This document shows positions 18,037-26,438 of a DNA stretch of 64,000 bases, one piece after another. The position numbers were made by a program, and so were the translations under genes. Source of the stretch: Lentzea californiensis (lineage in GTDB: Bacteria; Actinomycetota; Actinomycetes; Mycobacteriales; Pseudonocardiaceae); the NCBI RefSeq assembly GCF_024648825.1, contig NZ_JANBBE010000002.1, positions 124,001 through 188,000 of the forward strand. Reading direction: 5' to 3'. The notes below the pieces were generated by a model, which saw nothing but the letters and a program-made list of their open reading frames with translations, searched no databases and was not told the DNA's origin. Position 1 is the stretch's first letter. Each line of letters starts with the position of its first letter.

Positions 18037-18144
18037 CCCCACCCCCGCTCAACGCCACAGCCCGCCTACGAGACGCGGATCTTCATCGCCCGCCCCCAAG
18101 CCGCCGGTTGCGGAGCTTCAACGCCCCGACTCCGCGTCCGGCCC

Positions 18145-18183
18145 AGGCGAGCGGGCGCTCGTCCGCTGAGCGCCCGCTCGCCT
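18145..18183. repeat. 15-bp perfect hairpin
   Basis: AGGCGAGCGGGCGCT (18145-18159) pairs fully with AGCGCCCGCTCGCCT (18169-18183) across a 9-base loop. It lies about 110 bases after yifB and could terminate the yraN-yifB transcript. No T-run follows. Confidence 0.7.
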
Positions 18184-18315
18184 GACCCGCCGCACCACTT
18201 TCGCCGTCTCAGGCCGAGCCTCGGCGCGAATCGCCCGACCCGGCCTGCCCCATGCCGCCGGGTGCGGAGCCCCACTCCCGCTCCGCGCCCGGCACCCACC
18301 CGCCCACCGAAGCGG

Positions 18316-18345
18316 TCGGGCGCCTGTCCCAACCCAGGCGCCCGA
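18316..18345. repeat. 11-bp perfect hairpin
   Basis: TCGGGCGCCTG (18316-18326) pairs with CAGGCGCCCGA (18335-18345) around an 8-base loop. It is a member of the tiled hairpin series upstream of dprA. Confidence 0.65.
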
Positions 18346-18387
18346 ACCCGCCGGACAAGAGCTCCGAGCCTCGGCTCGTGTCCGGTC

Positions 18388-18427
18388 CGAGCGGGTCGCC
18401 CGTCCTTCCCAGCGGGCGACCCGCTCG
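18388..18427. repeat. 15-bp perfect hairpin with competing partner
   Basis: CGAGCGGGTCGCCCG (18388-18402) pairs with CGGGCGACCCGCTCG (18413-18427) around 10 bases. The left arm also belongs to GTCCGAGCGGG (18385-18395), whose complement CCCGCTCGGAC occurs at 18446-18456. The two pairings exclude each other. Confidence 0.65.
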
Positions 18428-18487
18428 CCTGCTCGTCCCTCTCATCCCGCTCGGACCTCGTGAAACTCCTCCGAAAGGAACGCGACC

Positions 18488-18661
18488 ATGACCCCATGCC
18501 TCATGCCCGCCACGACCTGCATCACCACCGCGGCGGCCGCGATGCCCGCACTGCTGCAGTTGCGATGCGCAGTCAGGAGGCGCACATCAGGTGCCAGCCC
18601 GCCGAATCCTTGGCGAGCCGAACCCTGGCAGCGCTGGCTGCCGTGGTGGTGGTTCCGGTGA
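18488..18661 (+). CDS. Tryptophan-rich small ORF coupled to dprA
   Basis: A 57-codon ORF starts at ATG 18488, 7-8 bases after AAAGGAA. Its TGA (18659-18661) overlaps the presumed dprA GTG as GTGA. The peptide begins MTPCLMPATTCITTAAAAMP and ends with a Trp/Pro/Arg-rich segment of the form PW-RAEP-W-QR-W-LP-WWW-FR, six Trp in the last 17 residues. I recognise no family. It may be a small DNA-associated protein, a leader peptide whose translation controls dprA, or a chance ORF. The ribosome binding site and exact overlap argue against chance. Confidence 0.55.
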   Translation: MTPCLMPATTCITTAAAAMPALLQLRCAVRRRTSGASPPNPWRAEPWQRWLPWWWFR

Positions 18662-19818
18662 CCACAGCGCCGACCACACCGACCGCACCGGCCACCGATG
18701 CCGTTCGCCTGGCCAGGGCCTATCTGTCGCGCGTCGCGGAGCCCTATCCGGCGGCGCTGGCGTCCCTGGTCGCCGAAGTCGGGCCGGTGGAGGCCGCGGA
18801 CCGGGTGAGAGCCGGCGAAGTTTCGCCGTCGGTGGCCAGCCAGACGTCGGCGCGGCGGGCCGAGGAGCACGCCCGCGCAGACCTCGACCTCATCACTCGG
18901 CGCGGTGGGCGGCTGGTGATTCCCGAGGACGAGGAGTGGCCGCGGTGGCCGTTTCTCGCGCTCGAGAACGTTGCTGCTCGGCGGTGTGGCGGTGAGCCGC
19001 TCGCGCTGTGGGTGCGAGGGCCGCACTTCCTGGCCGACGTGGTCGACAAGGCCGTCGCCGTGGTCGGGTCTCGGGCCGCCAGCGGGTACGGCGAGCACGT
19101 TGCCGGCGAGTTCGCCTTCGGGTTGGCGCTAGCGGGGCTGACCGTTGTCTCCGGGGCCGCGTACGGGATCGACGGTGCTGCTCATCGCGGTTCGCTCGGA
19201 GCCGGCGGGGTGACGATCGCGGTGCTGGCGTGCGGCGCTGACATCGCCTATCCCGGCGGTCATCAGGGACTGCTCGGCAGGGTCGCGCGGGAAGGGCTGA
19301 TCGTCAGCGAGTACCCGCCCGGCGTGACGCCCGCGCGGCATCGGTTCCTCACTCGCAACCGGCTCATCGCCGCGTTGGGAGGCGGCACCGTCGTCGTGGA
19401 GGCCGGGCGGCGCAGCGGGGCCAAGAACACGGCCGCGATCACGCTCGCGCTGGGGCGGCCGTTGATGGTGGTGCCGGGGCCCGTGACGTCGGTGAGCTCG
19501 GTCGGCTGCCACGAGCTGTTGCGGGACGGGCAGGCCGAGTCGGTGAGTTCGGTGGCCGAGATCGTCGAGTCGGTGGGGCGGTTCGGTGACGACCTCGCCA
19601 CCCGGCCCGCTGAGAAGGAGAGCGACCTCGGGGCACCTCAGGGGGAGGCGATGAGGGTGTACGAGGCACTCGGGAAGCGCAGCGGCGTCAGCGACGAGGC
19701 CGTGTCGGTCGAGTCCGGGGTGCCGTTGGACCGGGTTCGGGCGTTGCTGCCAGAACTGGAACTCGCCGGGCTCGCACTGCAGGTGGACCAGGGCTGGCAG
19801 AAGCTGGAGGTGAGGTGA
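18658..19818 (+). CDS. dprA: DNA-processing protein DprA
   Basis: DprA binds single-stranded DNA and loads RecA during uptake of DNA; in non-competent bacteria its role is less defined. It is 386 residues from GTG 18658. The start is chosen because the family N-terminus (RLARAYLSRVAEP) follows directly and the codon overlaps the upstream small ORF. The Rossmann-like core has AVVGSRAASGYG, SGAAYGIDGAAHRG, ACGADIAYPGGH, FLTRNRLIAAL and VVEAGRRSGAKNTA. A C-terminal winged-helix-like segment follows. The frame stays open upstream to 18262, but that extension is low-complexity shadow. Confidence 0.92.
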   Translation: MTTAPTTPTAPATDAVRLARAYLSRVAEPYPAALASLVAEVGPVEAADRVRAGEVSPSVASQTSARRAEEHARADLDLITRRGGRLVIPEDEEWPRWPFLALENVAARRCGGEPLALWVRGPHFLADVVDKAVAVVGSRAASGYGEHVAGEFAFGLALAGLTVVSGAAYGIDGAAHRGSLGAGGVTIAVLACGADIAYPGGHQGLLGRVAREGLIVSEYPPGVTPARHRFLTRNRLIAALGGGTVVVEAGRRSGAKNTAAITLALGRPLMVVPGPVTSVSSVGCHELLRDGQAESVSSVAEIVESVGRFGDDLATRPAEKESDLGAPQGEAMRVYEALGKRSGVSDEAVSVESGVPLDRVRALLPELELAGLALQVDQGWQKLEVR

Positions 19819-20215
19819 CTTCCGTCCATTGTGGATAGTTGGCTACTGCTGACCTGCGGCTTCGCCTCGGCTGTGGGAGATGTCGGCCGCTCGGCGGGAG
19901 TGTCGCCGGAGCGCGCGCGAGCGGCGTTTGGCCTGCTTGGGGCTTCTGCGATGCCGGAACGGCGCTGATGCCGGACGGCGGCGGGTGCTAGGGCGCGATC
20001 TTGCGTGCCGCGTGGCGAGCGATTTCCTCGGCTGTTCGGGTGGCGGTGCCGGCGCCGTCGCTACTCCGAAAGGTGATCTGCAAGTGCCGCCGAACCCCTG
20101 CTCGTCACAGGGAGTTGAAACGTTATCGTCATCCTGATCATGAGAGCGCTCCCAAATGGCGCGGGGGTGTGGCGATACTTGACCAAACGCCCCGACTGGC
20201 GCAGCGTCTTGGCCT
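19819..20215. other. Intergenic region between dprA and xerC
   Basis: These 397 bases hold no ORF I can support on either strand; the open frames are Arg/Ser-rich with no start context. Base composition drops near 20110-20145 (TTGAAACGTTATCGTCATCC), which may contain the xerC promoter, with TTGAAA at 20115-20120 as a possible -35. No good -10 follows at 17 bases. Confidence 0.4.
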
Positions 20216-21193
20216 ATGTCCCCGCCGCCGCATGGTCGGACACGTCGTGTCGACCTCGTTCGCCTGCGCGAAAAACTGCCGGCGAACGTGGAAGCCGTGT
20301 TGCGGCAGTACGAACGGCACCTGATGTTGGAGCGTGACCTGTCGCCGCACACGGTGCGCGCGTACGTCGGTGATGCGGTGGCGTTGCTCGGACACGTCGC
20401 GGGGAATATCCCGGAAAACGCAGATCTGGGGCGCATCGACCTGACGAATTTGCGGTCGTGGCTTTCCGCGCAACACACTGCGGGGGCGAGCCGCACGACA
20501 CTTGCGCGGCGCGCGGCTGCTTCGCGCGCGTTCACCGCATGGGCGCACCGAGCAGGCCATATGGCGTCGGATCCGGGGCCTCGGCTCGCGGCTCCGCGGC
20601 CGCACCGGACGCTGCCGTCGGTGTTGCGCGAAGACCAGGCGAAGGACGCGATGAGGGCCGTATCCTCTGGCGCGTCCCAAGGCGATCCGGTTGCGCTGCG
20701 TGATCAGGCCGTGGTGGAGTTGCTGTACGCCACAGGTATCCGCGTGGCCGAACTCTGTGGTCTTGACCTCGACGACGTGGACTACTCCCTAAGGGTGATT
20801 CGAGTTCTGGGCAAAGGTGGTCGCGAGCGCAGCACGCCGTTCGGCGTGCCCGCTGAGCGTGCGGTGCGGCGATGGGTGGACGAGGGCCGAAACGCCCTGG
20901 TAGCACCGGATTCGCCGCCGGCCCTGTTCCTCGGCGCTCGCGGCGGCCGGCTGAACCAGCGGGCTGTTCGAACCCTGGTGCACGAGGTCGTCGCCGTGGT
21001 AGCGGATGCACCGGACATCGGGCCGCACGGGTTGCGCCACTCCGCTGCGACCCATTTGCTGGAAGGAGGAGCGGACCTGCGCACCGTCCAAGAACTGCTT
21101 GGTCACGCTACGCTCGCAACGACTCAGCTTTACACACACGTCACTGTCGAACGGCTGAAGGCGATCCATGACCGAACCCACCCCCGTTCCTGA
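20216..21193 (+). CDS. xerC: Tyrosine recombinase XerC
   Basis: XerC with XerD resolves chromosome dimers at dif. It is 325 residues from ATG 20216, which lacks a visible ribosome binding site. The SAM-like N-terminal domain includes [19 protein letters not shown]. The catalytic residues are Arg in TGIRVAEL, Lys in LGKGGRER, the HxxR box in [12 protein letters not shown], His in [11 protein letters not shown] and the Tyr nucleophile in QLYTHV. The position between dprA and whiG is conserved in actinomycetes. Its 3' end overlaps whiG by 26 bases. Confidence 0.95.
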   Translation: MSPPPHGRTRRVDLVRLREKLPANVEAVLRQYERHLMLERDLSPHTVRAYVGDAVALLGHVAGNIPENADLGRIDLTNLRSWLSAQHTAGASRTTLARRAAASRAFTAWAHRAGHMASDPGPRLAAPRPHRTLPSVLREDQAKDAMRAVSSGASQGDPVALRDQAVVELLYATGIRVAELCGLDLDDVDYSLRVIRVLGKGGRERSTPFGVPAERAVRRWVDEGRNALVAPDSPPALFLGARGGRLNQRAVRTLVHEVVAVVADAPDIGPHGLRHSAATHLLEGGADLRTVQELLGHATLATTQLYTHVTVERLKAIHDRTHPRS

Positions 21194-22163
21194 CGCCGCA
21201 GGGGGAGGATCGCGTACGGCGACCGTGCCCCCTGAACCCGTCCTGCCCGCACCAGCGTCGAAGCAGGCGAGCAACGGGCACCGTCAGAACGGCGCGCCAC
21301 GCACCGAGGCGACCCCCGAGCCCGGTGCCGACACGCATGTCAACGGCACGCCCGCGGCCGTTCCGACTGCGGTGACGCGCGCGGACGTGCGGTCCGGTGA
21401 CGACGTCGAGGCCGGCATCGTCGCCCTGTGGCGCAGCTACGGCGAGTCCCGCGACCAGAGCCAGCGCGACCGCCTGGTGCTGCACTACGCGCCGCTGGTC
21501 AAGTACGTCGCCGGCCGCGTCGGCACCGGCCTGCCCGCGCACGTGGACGTGGCCGACCTGATCCAGTCCGGCATCTTCGGCCTGGTCGACGCGATCGAGA
21601 AGTTCGAGCCGGAACGCGGCCTCAAGTTCGAGACCTACGCCATGCAGCGCATCCGCGGCGCGATCCTCGACGACCTGCGCTCCCAGGACTGGGTGCCGCG
21701 CTCGGTCCGCAGCCGGGCCCGCGACGTCGAACGAGCCCTCGAACGCCTCGGCGCCAAGCTGCAGCGCACGCCCACCGACCGCGAGCTCGCCGCAGAGCTC
21801 AAGATCGGTCTGGCCGAACTCCGCGAGCTCTACGGCCAGCTGCAGCTCACCAGCGTCGTCGCCCTCGACGAGCTGATCGCCCCGAACAAGGGCGGCTCCT
21901 CCCTGGCGGAGTCGCTGCCCGACGATGCCGCCGAAGACCCGGTGGCGAGCCTCGTCGACCAGGACAGCCGTCGTCAGCTGGCCGACGCGATCGCCCAGCT
22001 GGCAGAACGCGACCGCGTGGTCGTGACCCTCTACTACTTCGAGAACCTGACCCTCGCCGAGATCGGCAAGGTCCTCGGCGTGACCGAGTCCAGGGTCTGC
22101 CAGCTGCACACCCGCGCAGTCCTGCGCCTGCGCACGAAGCTCAACGAGCAGTCCGAGGCCTGA
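21168..22163 (+). CDS. whiG: RNA polymerase sigma factor WhiG (FliA type)
   Basis: In Streptomyces WhiG commits aerial hyphae to sporulation. The 331-residue protein has a Pro/Ala-rich N-terminal tail of about 75 residues. Sigma region 2 follows ([65 protein letters not shown]), then region 3 and region 4 ([35 protein letters not shown]). It starts within the last 26 bases of xerC. In Streptomyces the partner anti-sigma is RsiG; no such gene is visible here. Confidence 0.93.
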   Translation: MTEPTPVPDAAGGGSRTATVPPEPVLPAPASKQASNGHRQNGAPRTEATPEPGADTHVNGTPAAVPTAVTRADVRSGDDVEAGIVALWRSYGESRDQSQRDRLVLHYAPLVKYVAGRVGTGLPAHVDVADLIQSGIFGLVDAIEKFEPERGLKFETYAMQRIRGAILDDLRSQDWVPRSVRSRARDVERALERLGAKLQRTPTDRELAAELKIGLAELRELYGQLQLTSVVALDELIAPNKGGSSLAESLPDDAAEDPVASLVDQDSRRQLADAIAQLAERDRVVVTLYYFENLTLAEIGKVLGVTESRVCQLHTRAVLRLRTKLNEQSEA

Positions 22164-22544
22164 CGCACCTCGATCACCCAGCAGCCTGGCGACCGCCGGG
22201 CTGCCGAACGCCCGTACCGGGAAGCTTCGAGAGCCTCACAAAGCCGCTTCGAACCCCCTTTCTGCTGCCGCCAGGCCTAATTCACTCGAACGGGTGGCGC
22301 TTGGACCTGTTCCAAGTACGCCCCGTGCCCACTCGGGCATCGCGCCGATCTCCTGAACCCAAGTCGGGCGAGCACCGCACCGGGCCCACCGAGCGCAACG
22401 CCGACGCGACGCTCGGCGGCGTCGCCATCGCACGGTCGGCGAGCGCCTGCGCCGCAAGGCTGAGTAGGGCCTGGGCAGCCGGTCCGCAGGCATCGAGCAG
22501 AGGAACAGCTGCGCCGGCAATCGGGCAGCCGGCGGACACGCGCG

Positions 22545-22580
22545 CCGCCAGCCGGGCGGCCAGAGCTGCCCGGCTGGCGG
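22545..22580. terminator. 13-bp perfect hairpin downstream of whiG
   Basis: CCGCCAGCCGGGC (22545-22557) pairs with GCCCGGCTGGCGG (22568-22580) across 10 bases. It is some 380 bases after whiG and lacks a T-run, so terminator function is tentative. Confidence 0.4.
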
Positions 22581-22740
22581 CAGTGGAGTGCATCGGACGG
22601 GCGGGGTTGTCTTGGGGCCGCGCGCCGACCACCCGTTCACGGCCTGACCTGGCTGGCAAGCACCGCTGAACAGCAGCGCCGGGAGCCGGACTTGTTCGGT
22701 GACGCCATGAGGCTCCGGGCGGGGTGGCGTGAGGCAGGTG

Positions 22741-22781
22741 GCCGGGAGGCGGCCTGCGTGAGCGGGCGGCCGCCTCCCGGC
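22741..22781. terminator. 14-bp perfect hairpin between convergent genes
   Basis: GCCGGGAGGCGGCC (22741-22754) pairs with GGCCGCCTCCCGGC (22768-22781) across 13 bases. It could stop transcription from both sides. Confidence 0.5.
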
Positions 22782-22861
22782 GCCTGACGGGCGCTGCGGC
22801 GGATGTCGGGGTGCGCCGCTGTCCAGCCGCCTGGGGAACGGCGGGGAGCGCCCGTGCGGAG

Positions 22862-22886
22862 CGCCGCGCGGGGGAGATGCGCGGCG
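22862..22886 (-). terminator. Hairpin directly after the M23 gene
   Basis: CGCCGCGC (22862-22869) and GCGCGGCG (22879-22886) are complementary around 9 bases. On the minus strand the stem begins 4 bases after the M23 stop codon. Confidence 0.5.
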
Positions 22887-22890
22887 TGGG

Positions 22891-23355
22891 TCAGGTGGGG
22901 GCTGTCAGCGGCAGCAGGCGCACGCGGCCTGAGCTGACCAGGCGGAGCGGGTCCAGGTAGGCGTGGCCTCGGCGGGCGCCCCAGTGCAGGCACGGGGTCG
23001 GGCAGTGGCCTGCCTGCAGGTGGCCGATCACCTCTCCCCGGCGGATCGGGCGGCCTGCGGTGACGGCGGGCGCGATCGGTTCGTAGGTGGTGCGCAGGCC
23101 GTTGCGGTGCTGGAGAGACACCAGGGTCCTGGCGGCCACCGCGCCTGCGAAGACGACTGTGGCGTCGCCCGCGGCGAGGACCGCGGTGCCTGCCGGTGAG
23201 GACAGGTCGACGCCTCGGTGACCTGGGCCGAACGGGGAGACGGGGGCCTCGAAGGCGCGCACCACCGGATGAGGTGGGGGCAGGGGCCATGAGAAGCGGT
23301 CGGCCGGCGGGCTCAGGAGGGTTGTGAGCAGCAGTGCGGCGGGGAGGAGGGGCAT
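22891..23355 (-). CDS. M23-family (LytM-like) exported protein, possibly non-catalytic
   Basis: A 154-residue protein with a signal peptide (MPLLPAALLLTTLLSPPADR) and a compact M23 domain. Zinc ligands His 46 and Asp 50 are in GHRGVD, and His 123 in CLHWG. In active M23 enzymes the last motif is HxH; here the first His of that pair is Cys (C121), so hydrolysis may be lost and the domain may act as a peptidoglycan-binding activator, as known for EnvC/NlpD-type proteins. It lies between whiG and rpsB, transcribed toward whiG, with paired DnaA-box-like sites 45 bases upstream. Confidence 0.85.
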   Translation of the reverse strand: MPLLPAALLLTTLLSPPADRFSWPLPPPHPVVRAFEAPVSPFGPGHRGVDLSSPAGTAVLAAGDATVVFAGAVAARTLVSLQHRNGLRTTYEPIAPAVTAGRPIRRGEVIGHLQAGHCPTPCLHWGARRGHAYLDPLRLVSSGRVRLLPLTAPT

Positions 23356-23725
23356 GGGTCAACGGTCGGCCAAGGGCACCTCGGCGACCAGCGGGTATCG
23401 GGAATCTGTGGACAACTCGCCGCTTGTGGACAACTACGCCCTGCGAGGTGGGGGCGATTCGAAGTTTGTCGGGGATGGGGAGTAGACTTTTGGGCGCGTC
23501 CCGTCTGTGTGCGAGACGACTTCGCGTGCCAACGCAGATCCGACCGGGCTGATCCCAGCAGAGTCGAGTCACGACGTTCGACGGTCCTGACGGTGCAGAG
23601 ATGCTCCGCAGGTGCGGACGGCGGCAATGGCACCAGGGCTGAAGGCCTACCGGCCGGAAGCGACAACCGAACCGACGCGCAAAGGCGAGACCTCGCGCGT
23701 CCGACAGATGAGGTGCGAACCGGCC
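23356..23725. other. Divergent regulatory region of the M23 gene and rpsB
   Basis: This 370-base gap holds the second paired-box element (23400-23435) and a long rpsB leader. A possible rpsB -10 is TAGACT near 23487, in an AT-richer patch. Long rpsB leaders bind free S2 in other bacteria; I see no specific structure proving that here. No gene is supported. Confidence 0.4.
23400..23435 (-). promoter_or_regulatory. Second paired DnaA-box-like element
   Basis: Read on the minus strand, two TTGTCCACA nonamers (23433-23425 and 23415-23407) are spaced 18 bases start to start and followed by GATTCCC. About 32 of 36 bases match the element at 16031. It points toward the M23 gene. Confidence 0.6.
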
Positions 23726-24577
23726 ATGGCCGTCGTAACCATGAGGCAGCTGCTTGACAGCGGCGTGCACTTCGGGCATCAGACCCGGCGCTGGAACCCG
23801 AAGATGAAGCGTTACATCTTCACCGAGCGCAACGGCATCTACATCATCGACCTGCAGCAGACGCTGACCTACATCGACCGGGCTTTCGAGTTCGTCAAGG
23901 AGACGGTCGCGCACGGCGGGTCGATCCTGTTCATCGGCACGAAGAAGCAGGCGCAGGAGGCCATCGCCAACGAGGCGCTCCGCGTCGGCATGCCCTACGT
24001 GAACCAGCGCTGGCTGGGCGGCATGCTCACCAACTTCTCGACGGTCCACAAGAGGCTTCAGCGCCTCAAGGAGCTCGAGTCGATGGAGCAGACCGGCGGT
24101 TTCCAGGGTTTCACCAAGAAGGAAATCCTGATGATGAACCGTGAGAAGGACAAGCTGGAGCGCACGCTCGGCGGTATCCGCGACATGTCCAAGGTGCCCA
24201 GCGCCGTGTGGATCGTGGACACCAAGAAGGAGCACATCGCGGTCGGTGAGGCTCGCAAGCTGAACATCCCGATCGTGGCGATCCTCGACACGAACTGCGA
24301 CCCGGACGAGGTCGACTACCCGATTCCGGGCAACGACGACGCGATCCGTTCCGCGGCTCTGCTGACCAAGGTCGTGGCCGAGGCCGCCGCCGCCGGTCTC
24401 ATGCAGCGCTCCGGTGGTCGTCGCGACGCCGCTGACGGCCAGGACAAGCCCGAGGCCGCTGACGAGCCGCTGGCGGAGTGGGAGCAGGAGCTCCTCACCA
24501 CCAACGCCGCCGTCGCGACCGAGGCCCCGGCCGAGGTTGCGACTGAGGCCCCGGCCGAGCAGCCCGTCCAGTCCTGA
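23726..24577 (+). CDS. rpsB: 30S ribosomal protein S2
   Basis: A ribosomal protein of the small subunit, 283 residues from ATG 23726 ([19 protein letters not shown]). Family motifs include [22 protein letters not shown] and [13 protein letters not shown]. The C-terminal tail ([19 protein letters not shown]) is the usual actinobacterial acidic extension. rpsB-tsf-pyrH-frr-cdsA is a conserved order. The in-frame extension up to 23612 is leader sequence. Confidence 0.97.
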   Translation: MAVVTMRQLLDSGVHFGHQTRRWNPKMKRYIFTERNGIYIIDLQQTLTYIDRAFEFVKETVAHGGSILFIGTKKQAQEAIANEALRVGMPYVNQRWLGGMLTNFSTVHKRLQRLKELESMEQTGGFQGFTKKEILMMNREKDKLERTLGGIRDMSKVPSAVWIVDTKKEHIAVGEARKLNIPIVAILDTNCDPDEVDYPIPGNDDAIRSAALLTKVVAEAAAAGLMQRSGGRRDAADGQDKPEAADEPLAEWEQELLTTNAAVATEAPAEVATEAPAEQPVQS

Positions 24578-24583
24578 TTTCCC

Positions 24584-24617
24584 CACGAGGTGCCCGCACA
24601 CAAGCGGGCACCTCGTG
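24584..24617 (+). terminator. 14-bp perfect hairpin between rpsB and tsf
   Basis: CACGAGGTGCCCGC (24584-24597) pairs with GCGGGCACCTCGTG (24604-24617) around ACACAA. It sits 7 bases after the rpsB stop and 31 bases before tsf. With no T-run it may attenuate or set an mRNA end so that S2 and EF-Ts levels differ. Confidence 0.55.
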
Positions 24618-24648
24618 ACCTAAGCGCGTACATCGCAGAAGGAAAACG

Positions 24649-25464
24649 ATGGCGAACTACACCACCGCGGACGTCAAGAAGCTCCGCGAGCTGACCGCCG
24701 CCGGCATGATGGACTGCAAGAAGGCGCTGGACGAGGCGGACGGCGACTTCGACAAGGCCGTCGAGATCCTGCGCATCAAGGGCGCCAAGGACGTCGGCAA
24801 GCGCGCTGAGCGCACCACGTCCAACGGCCTCGTCGCCGTCAAGGACGGCGCGATGATCGAGCTGCGCTGCGAGACCGACTTCGTGGCCAAGAACGCCGAC
24901 TTCATCGCGCTGGCCGACGACATCGTCGCGCTCGCCAAGGCGAACAAGGTCGCCGACGTCGAGGCCCTCAAGGCCGTCGAGGTCGATGGCAAGACCGTGG
25001 ACGCGCTGGTCCAGGAGTTCTCCGCCAAGATCGGCGAGAAGCTCGAGCTGGCCAAGGCCGTCGACTTCGACGGCACCGTCTCGGTCTACCTGCACAAGCG
25101 CGCTGCCGACCTGCCGCCCGCCGTGGGCGTCCTGGTCGAGTACACCGGCGACAACGCCGATGTCGCCAAGGGTGCCGCGATGCAGATCGCCGCGATGCGC
25201 CCGAAGTTCGTCACGCGTGACGAGGTCCCCGAGGAGCTCGTCGCCAACGAGCGTCGCATCGCCGAGGAGACCGCTCGCGAGGAGGGCAAGCCCGAGGGCG
25301 CGCTCCCCAAGATCGTCGAGGGTCGCGTCAACGGCTTCTTCAAGGACGTCGTGCTCACCGAGCAGGCTTCCGTCACGGACAGCAAGAAGACGGTCAAGGC
25401 TCTCCTGGACGAGGCCGGCGTGACGGTTACCCGTTTCGCTCGGTTCGAGGTCGGCCAGAGCTGA
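24649..25464 (+). CDS. tsf: Elongation factor Ts
   Basis: The guanine-nucleotide exchange factor for EF-Tu. It is 271 residues from ATG 24649 behind AAGGAAAACG. The N-terminal UBA-like domain ([19 protein letters not shown]) is followed by the signature [11 protein letters not shown] and the dimerisation core ([25 protein letters not shown]). Length is normal for actinobacteria. Confidence 0.98.
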   Translation: MANYTTADVKKLRELTAAGMMDCKKALDEADGDFDKAVEILRIKGAKDVGKRAERTTSNGLVAVKDGAMIELRCETDFVAKNADFIALADDIVALAKANKVADVEALKAVEVDGKTVDALVQEFSAKIGEKLELAKAVDFDGTVSVYLHKRAADLPPAVGVLVEYTGDNADVAKGAAMQIAAMRPKFVTRDEVPEELVANERRIAEETAREEGKPEGALPKIVEGRVNGFFKDVVLTEQASVTDSKKTVKALLDEAGVTVTRFARFEVGQS

Positions 25465-25472
25465 TTCGCACG

Positions 25473-25506
25473 AGGGCGGGGTTGCGGGTACCAGCGACCC
25501 CGCCCT
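25473..25506 (+). terminator. Hairpin after tsf
   Basis: AGGGCGGGGT (25473-25482) pairs with ACCCCGCCCT (25497-25506). It begins 8 bases after the tsf stop and is the likely terminator of the rpsB-tsf unit, with pyrH starting from its own promoter downstream. Confidence 0.65.
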
Positions 25507-25630
25507 TGGCGTGTCTACAGAAGGCTTCACTCGGGGTGAGGTGCGTTCGCGGACAGCGCGAACCGGGTCGTTCCGCGTCACCGTGGGGGACACCCCCACA
25601 CCCCCGGCCCAAGGTCAAAGGAGAGGACCC

Positions 25631-26377
25631 GTGAGCGAAGAAGGTAGCCACGGCTACAGCCGGGTGATGCTCAAGCTCGGTGGCGAGATGTTCGGCGGTG
25701 GTGGCGTCGGTGTTGATCCCGACGTCGTCCAGACGGTCGCCCGGCAGATCGCGGCCATCCACCAGTCCGGCGTGCAGGTGGCCGTGGTGATCGGTGGTGG
25801 CAACTTCTTCCGGGGATCCGAGCTCCAGCAACGCGGCATGGACCGGTCGCGCGCCGACTACATGGGCATGCTCGGCACGGTCATGAACTGCTTGGCGCTG
25901 CAGGACTTCCTCGAGCGCGAGCACGGCATCGACACGCGCGTGCAGACCTCCATCCAGATGACGCAGGTCGCCGAGTCGTACATCCCGCGCCGCGCGATGC
26001 GTCACCTCGAGAAGAAGCGCGTCGTGATCTTCGGTGGTGGCGCCGGTCTGCCGTACTTCTCCACGGACACCACGGCCGCCCAGCGCGCGCTGGAGATCGG
26101 CTGCGAGATCGTCCTGATGGCCAAGGCCGTCGACGGCGTCTACACGGCCGACCCCAAGATCGACCCGGACGCGCTGATGTTCGACAACATCACCCATCGC
26201 GAGGTGCTGGAGCGCGGCCTCAACGTCGCCGACGCCACGGCCTTCAGCCTCTGCATGGACAACAACATGCCGATCCTCGTCTTCAACCTCCTCACCGAGG
26301 GGAACATCGCACGCGCGGTGCGTGGTGAGAAGATCGGAACTCTGGTCAGCACCCCCGGTGGCCGCCCGGCCTTCTAG
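25631..26377 (+). CDS. pyrH: UMP kinase
   Basis: This enzyme phosphorylates UMP to UDP for pyrimidine nucleotide synthesis; the bacterial form is hexameric and allosteric. It is 248 residues from GTG 25631 behind AAAGGAGAGG. The amino-acid-kinase fold shows [34 protein letters not shown] and [15 protein letters not shown]. The gap from tsf (166 bases) contains the tsf terminator. Confidence 0.97.
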   Translation: MSEEGSHGYSRVMLKLGGEMFGGGGVGVDPDVVQTVARQIAAIHQSGVQVAVVIGGGNFFRGSELQQRGMDRSRADYMGMLGTVMNCLALQDFLEREHGIDTRVQTSIQMTQVAESYIPRRAMRHLEKKRVVIFGGGAGLPYFSTDTTAAQRALEIGCEIVLMAKAVDGVYTADPKIDPDALMFDNITHREVLERGLNVADATAFSLCMDNNMPILVFNLLTEGNIARAVRGEKIGTLVSTPGGRPAF

Positions 26378-26438
26378 ACCTGGTGGGATCTCTCCAGGAC
26401 CGGGAATTGGGCACGAACACGCAGAGCAAGGAGCAGTC

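Larger units (their letters stand above)
18037..18487. other. Hairpin-packed intergenic region between yifB and the dprA unit
   Basis: No gene is supported in these 451 bases. Instead at least seven inverted repeats follow one another: 18103-18142, 18145-18183, 18211-18246, 18258-18292, 18316-18345, 18351-18385 and 18388-18427, plus an alternative pairing of 18385-18395 with 18446-18456. A purine-rich ribosome binding site (AAAGGAA, about 18474-18480) ends the region. Confidence 0.75.
22164..22890. other. Intergenic region between whiG and the M23 gene
   Basis: The 727 bases between the convergent genes hold no convincing gene. Open frames on both strands are Ala/Arg-rich with no start context and no recognised motif. 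Three strong hairpins are present: 22545-22580, 22741-22781 and 22862-22886. A pseudogene is possible, but I cannot identify a parent. Confidence 0.5.

Noticed and set aside
18262..18657. A 132-residue N-terminal extension of dprA
   Set aside because: The frame is open, but it is low-complexity Pro/Arg/Ser, passes through the hairpin series, and the family N-terminus begins after GTG 18658.
19880..20137. An 85-codon plus-strand ORF between dprA and xerC
   Set aside because: Arg/Cys/Gly-rich composition, no start context and no similarity to known small proteins.
20216..21193. An integrative element marked by a tyrosine recombinase
   Set aside because: The recombinase is the chromosomal XerC in its conserved dprA-xerC-whiG place; no attachment repeats, excisionase or tRNA gene is near.
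22282..22659. A minus-strand 125-codon ORF in the whiG-M23 gap
   Set aside because: The Ala-rich helix-like middle looked protein-like, but there is no ribosome binding site, no recognised motif, and overlapping frames on both strands are equally open.
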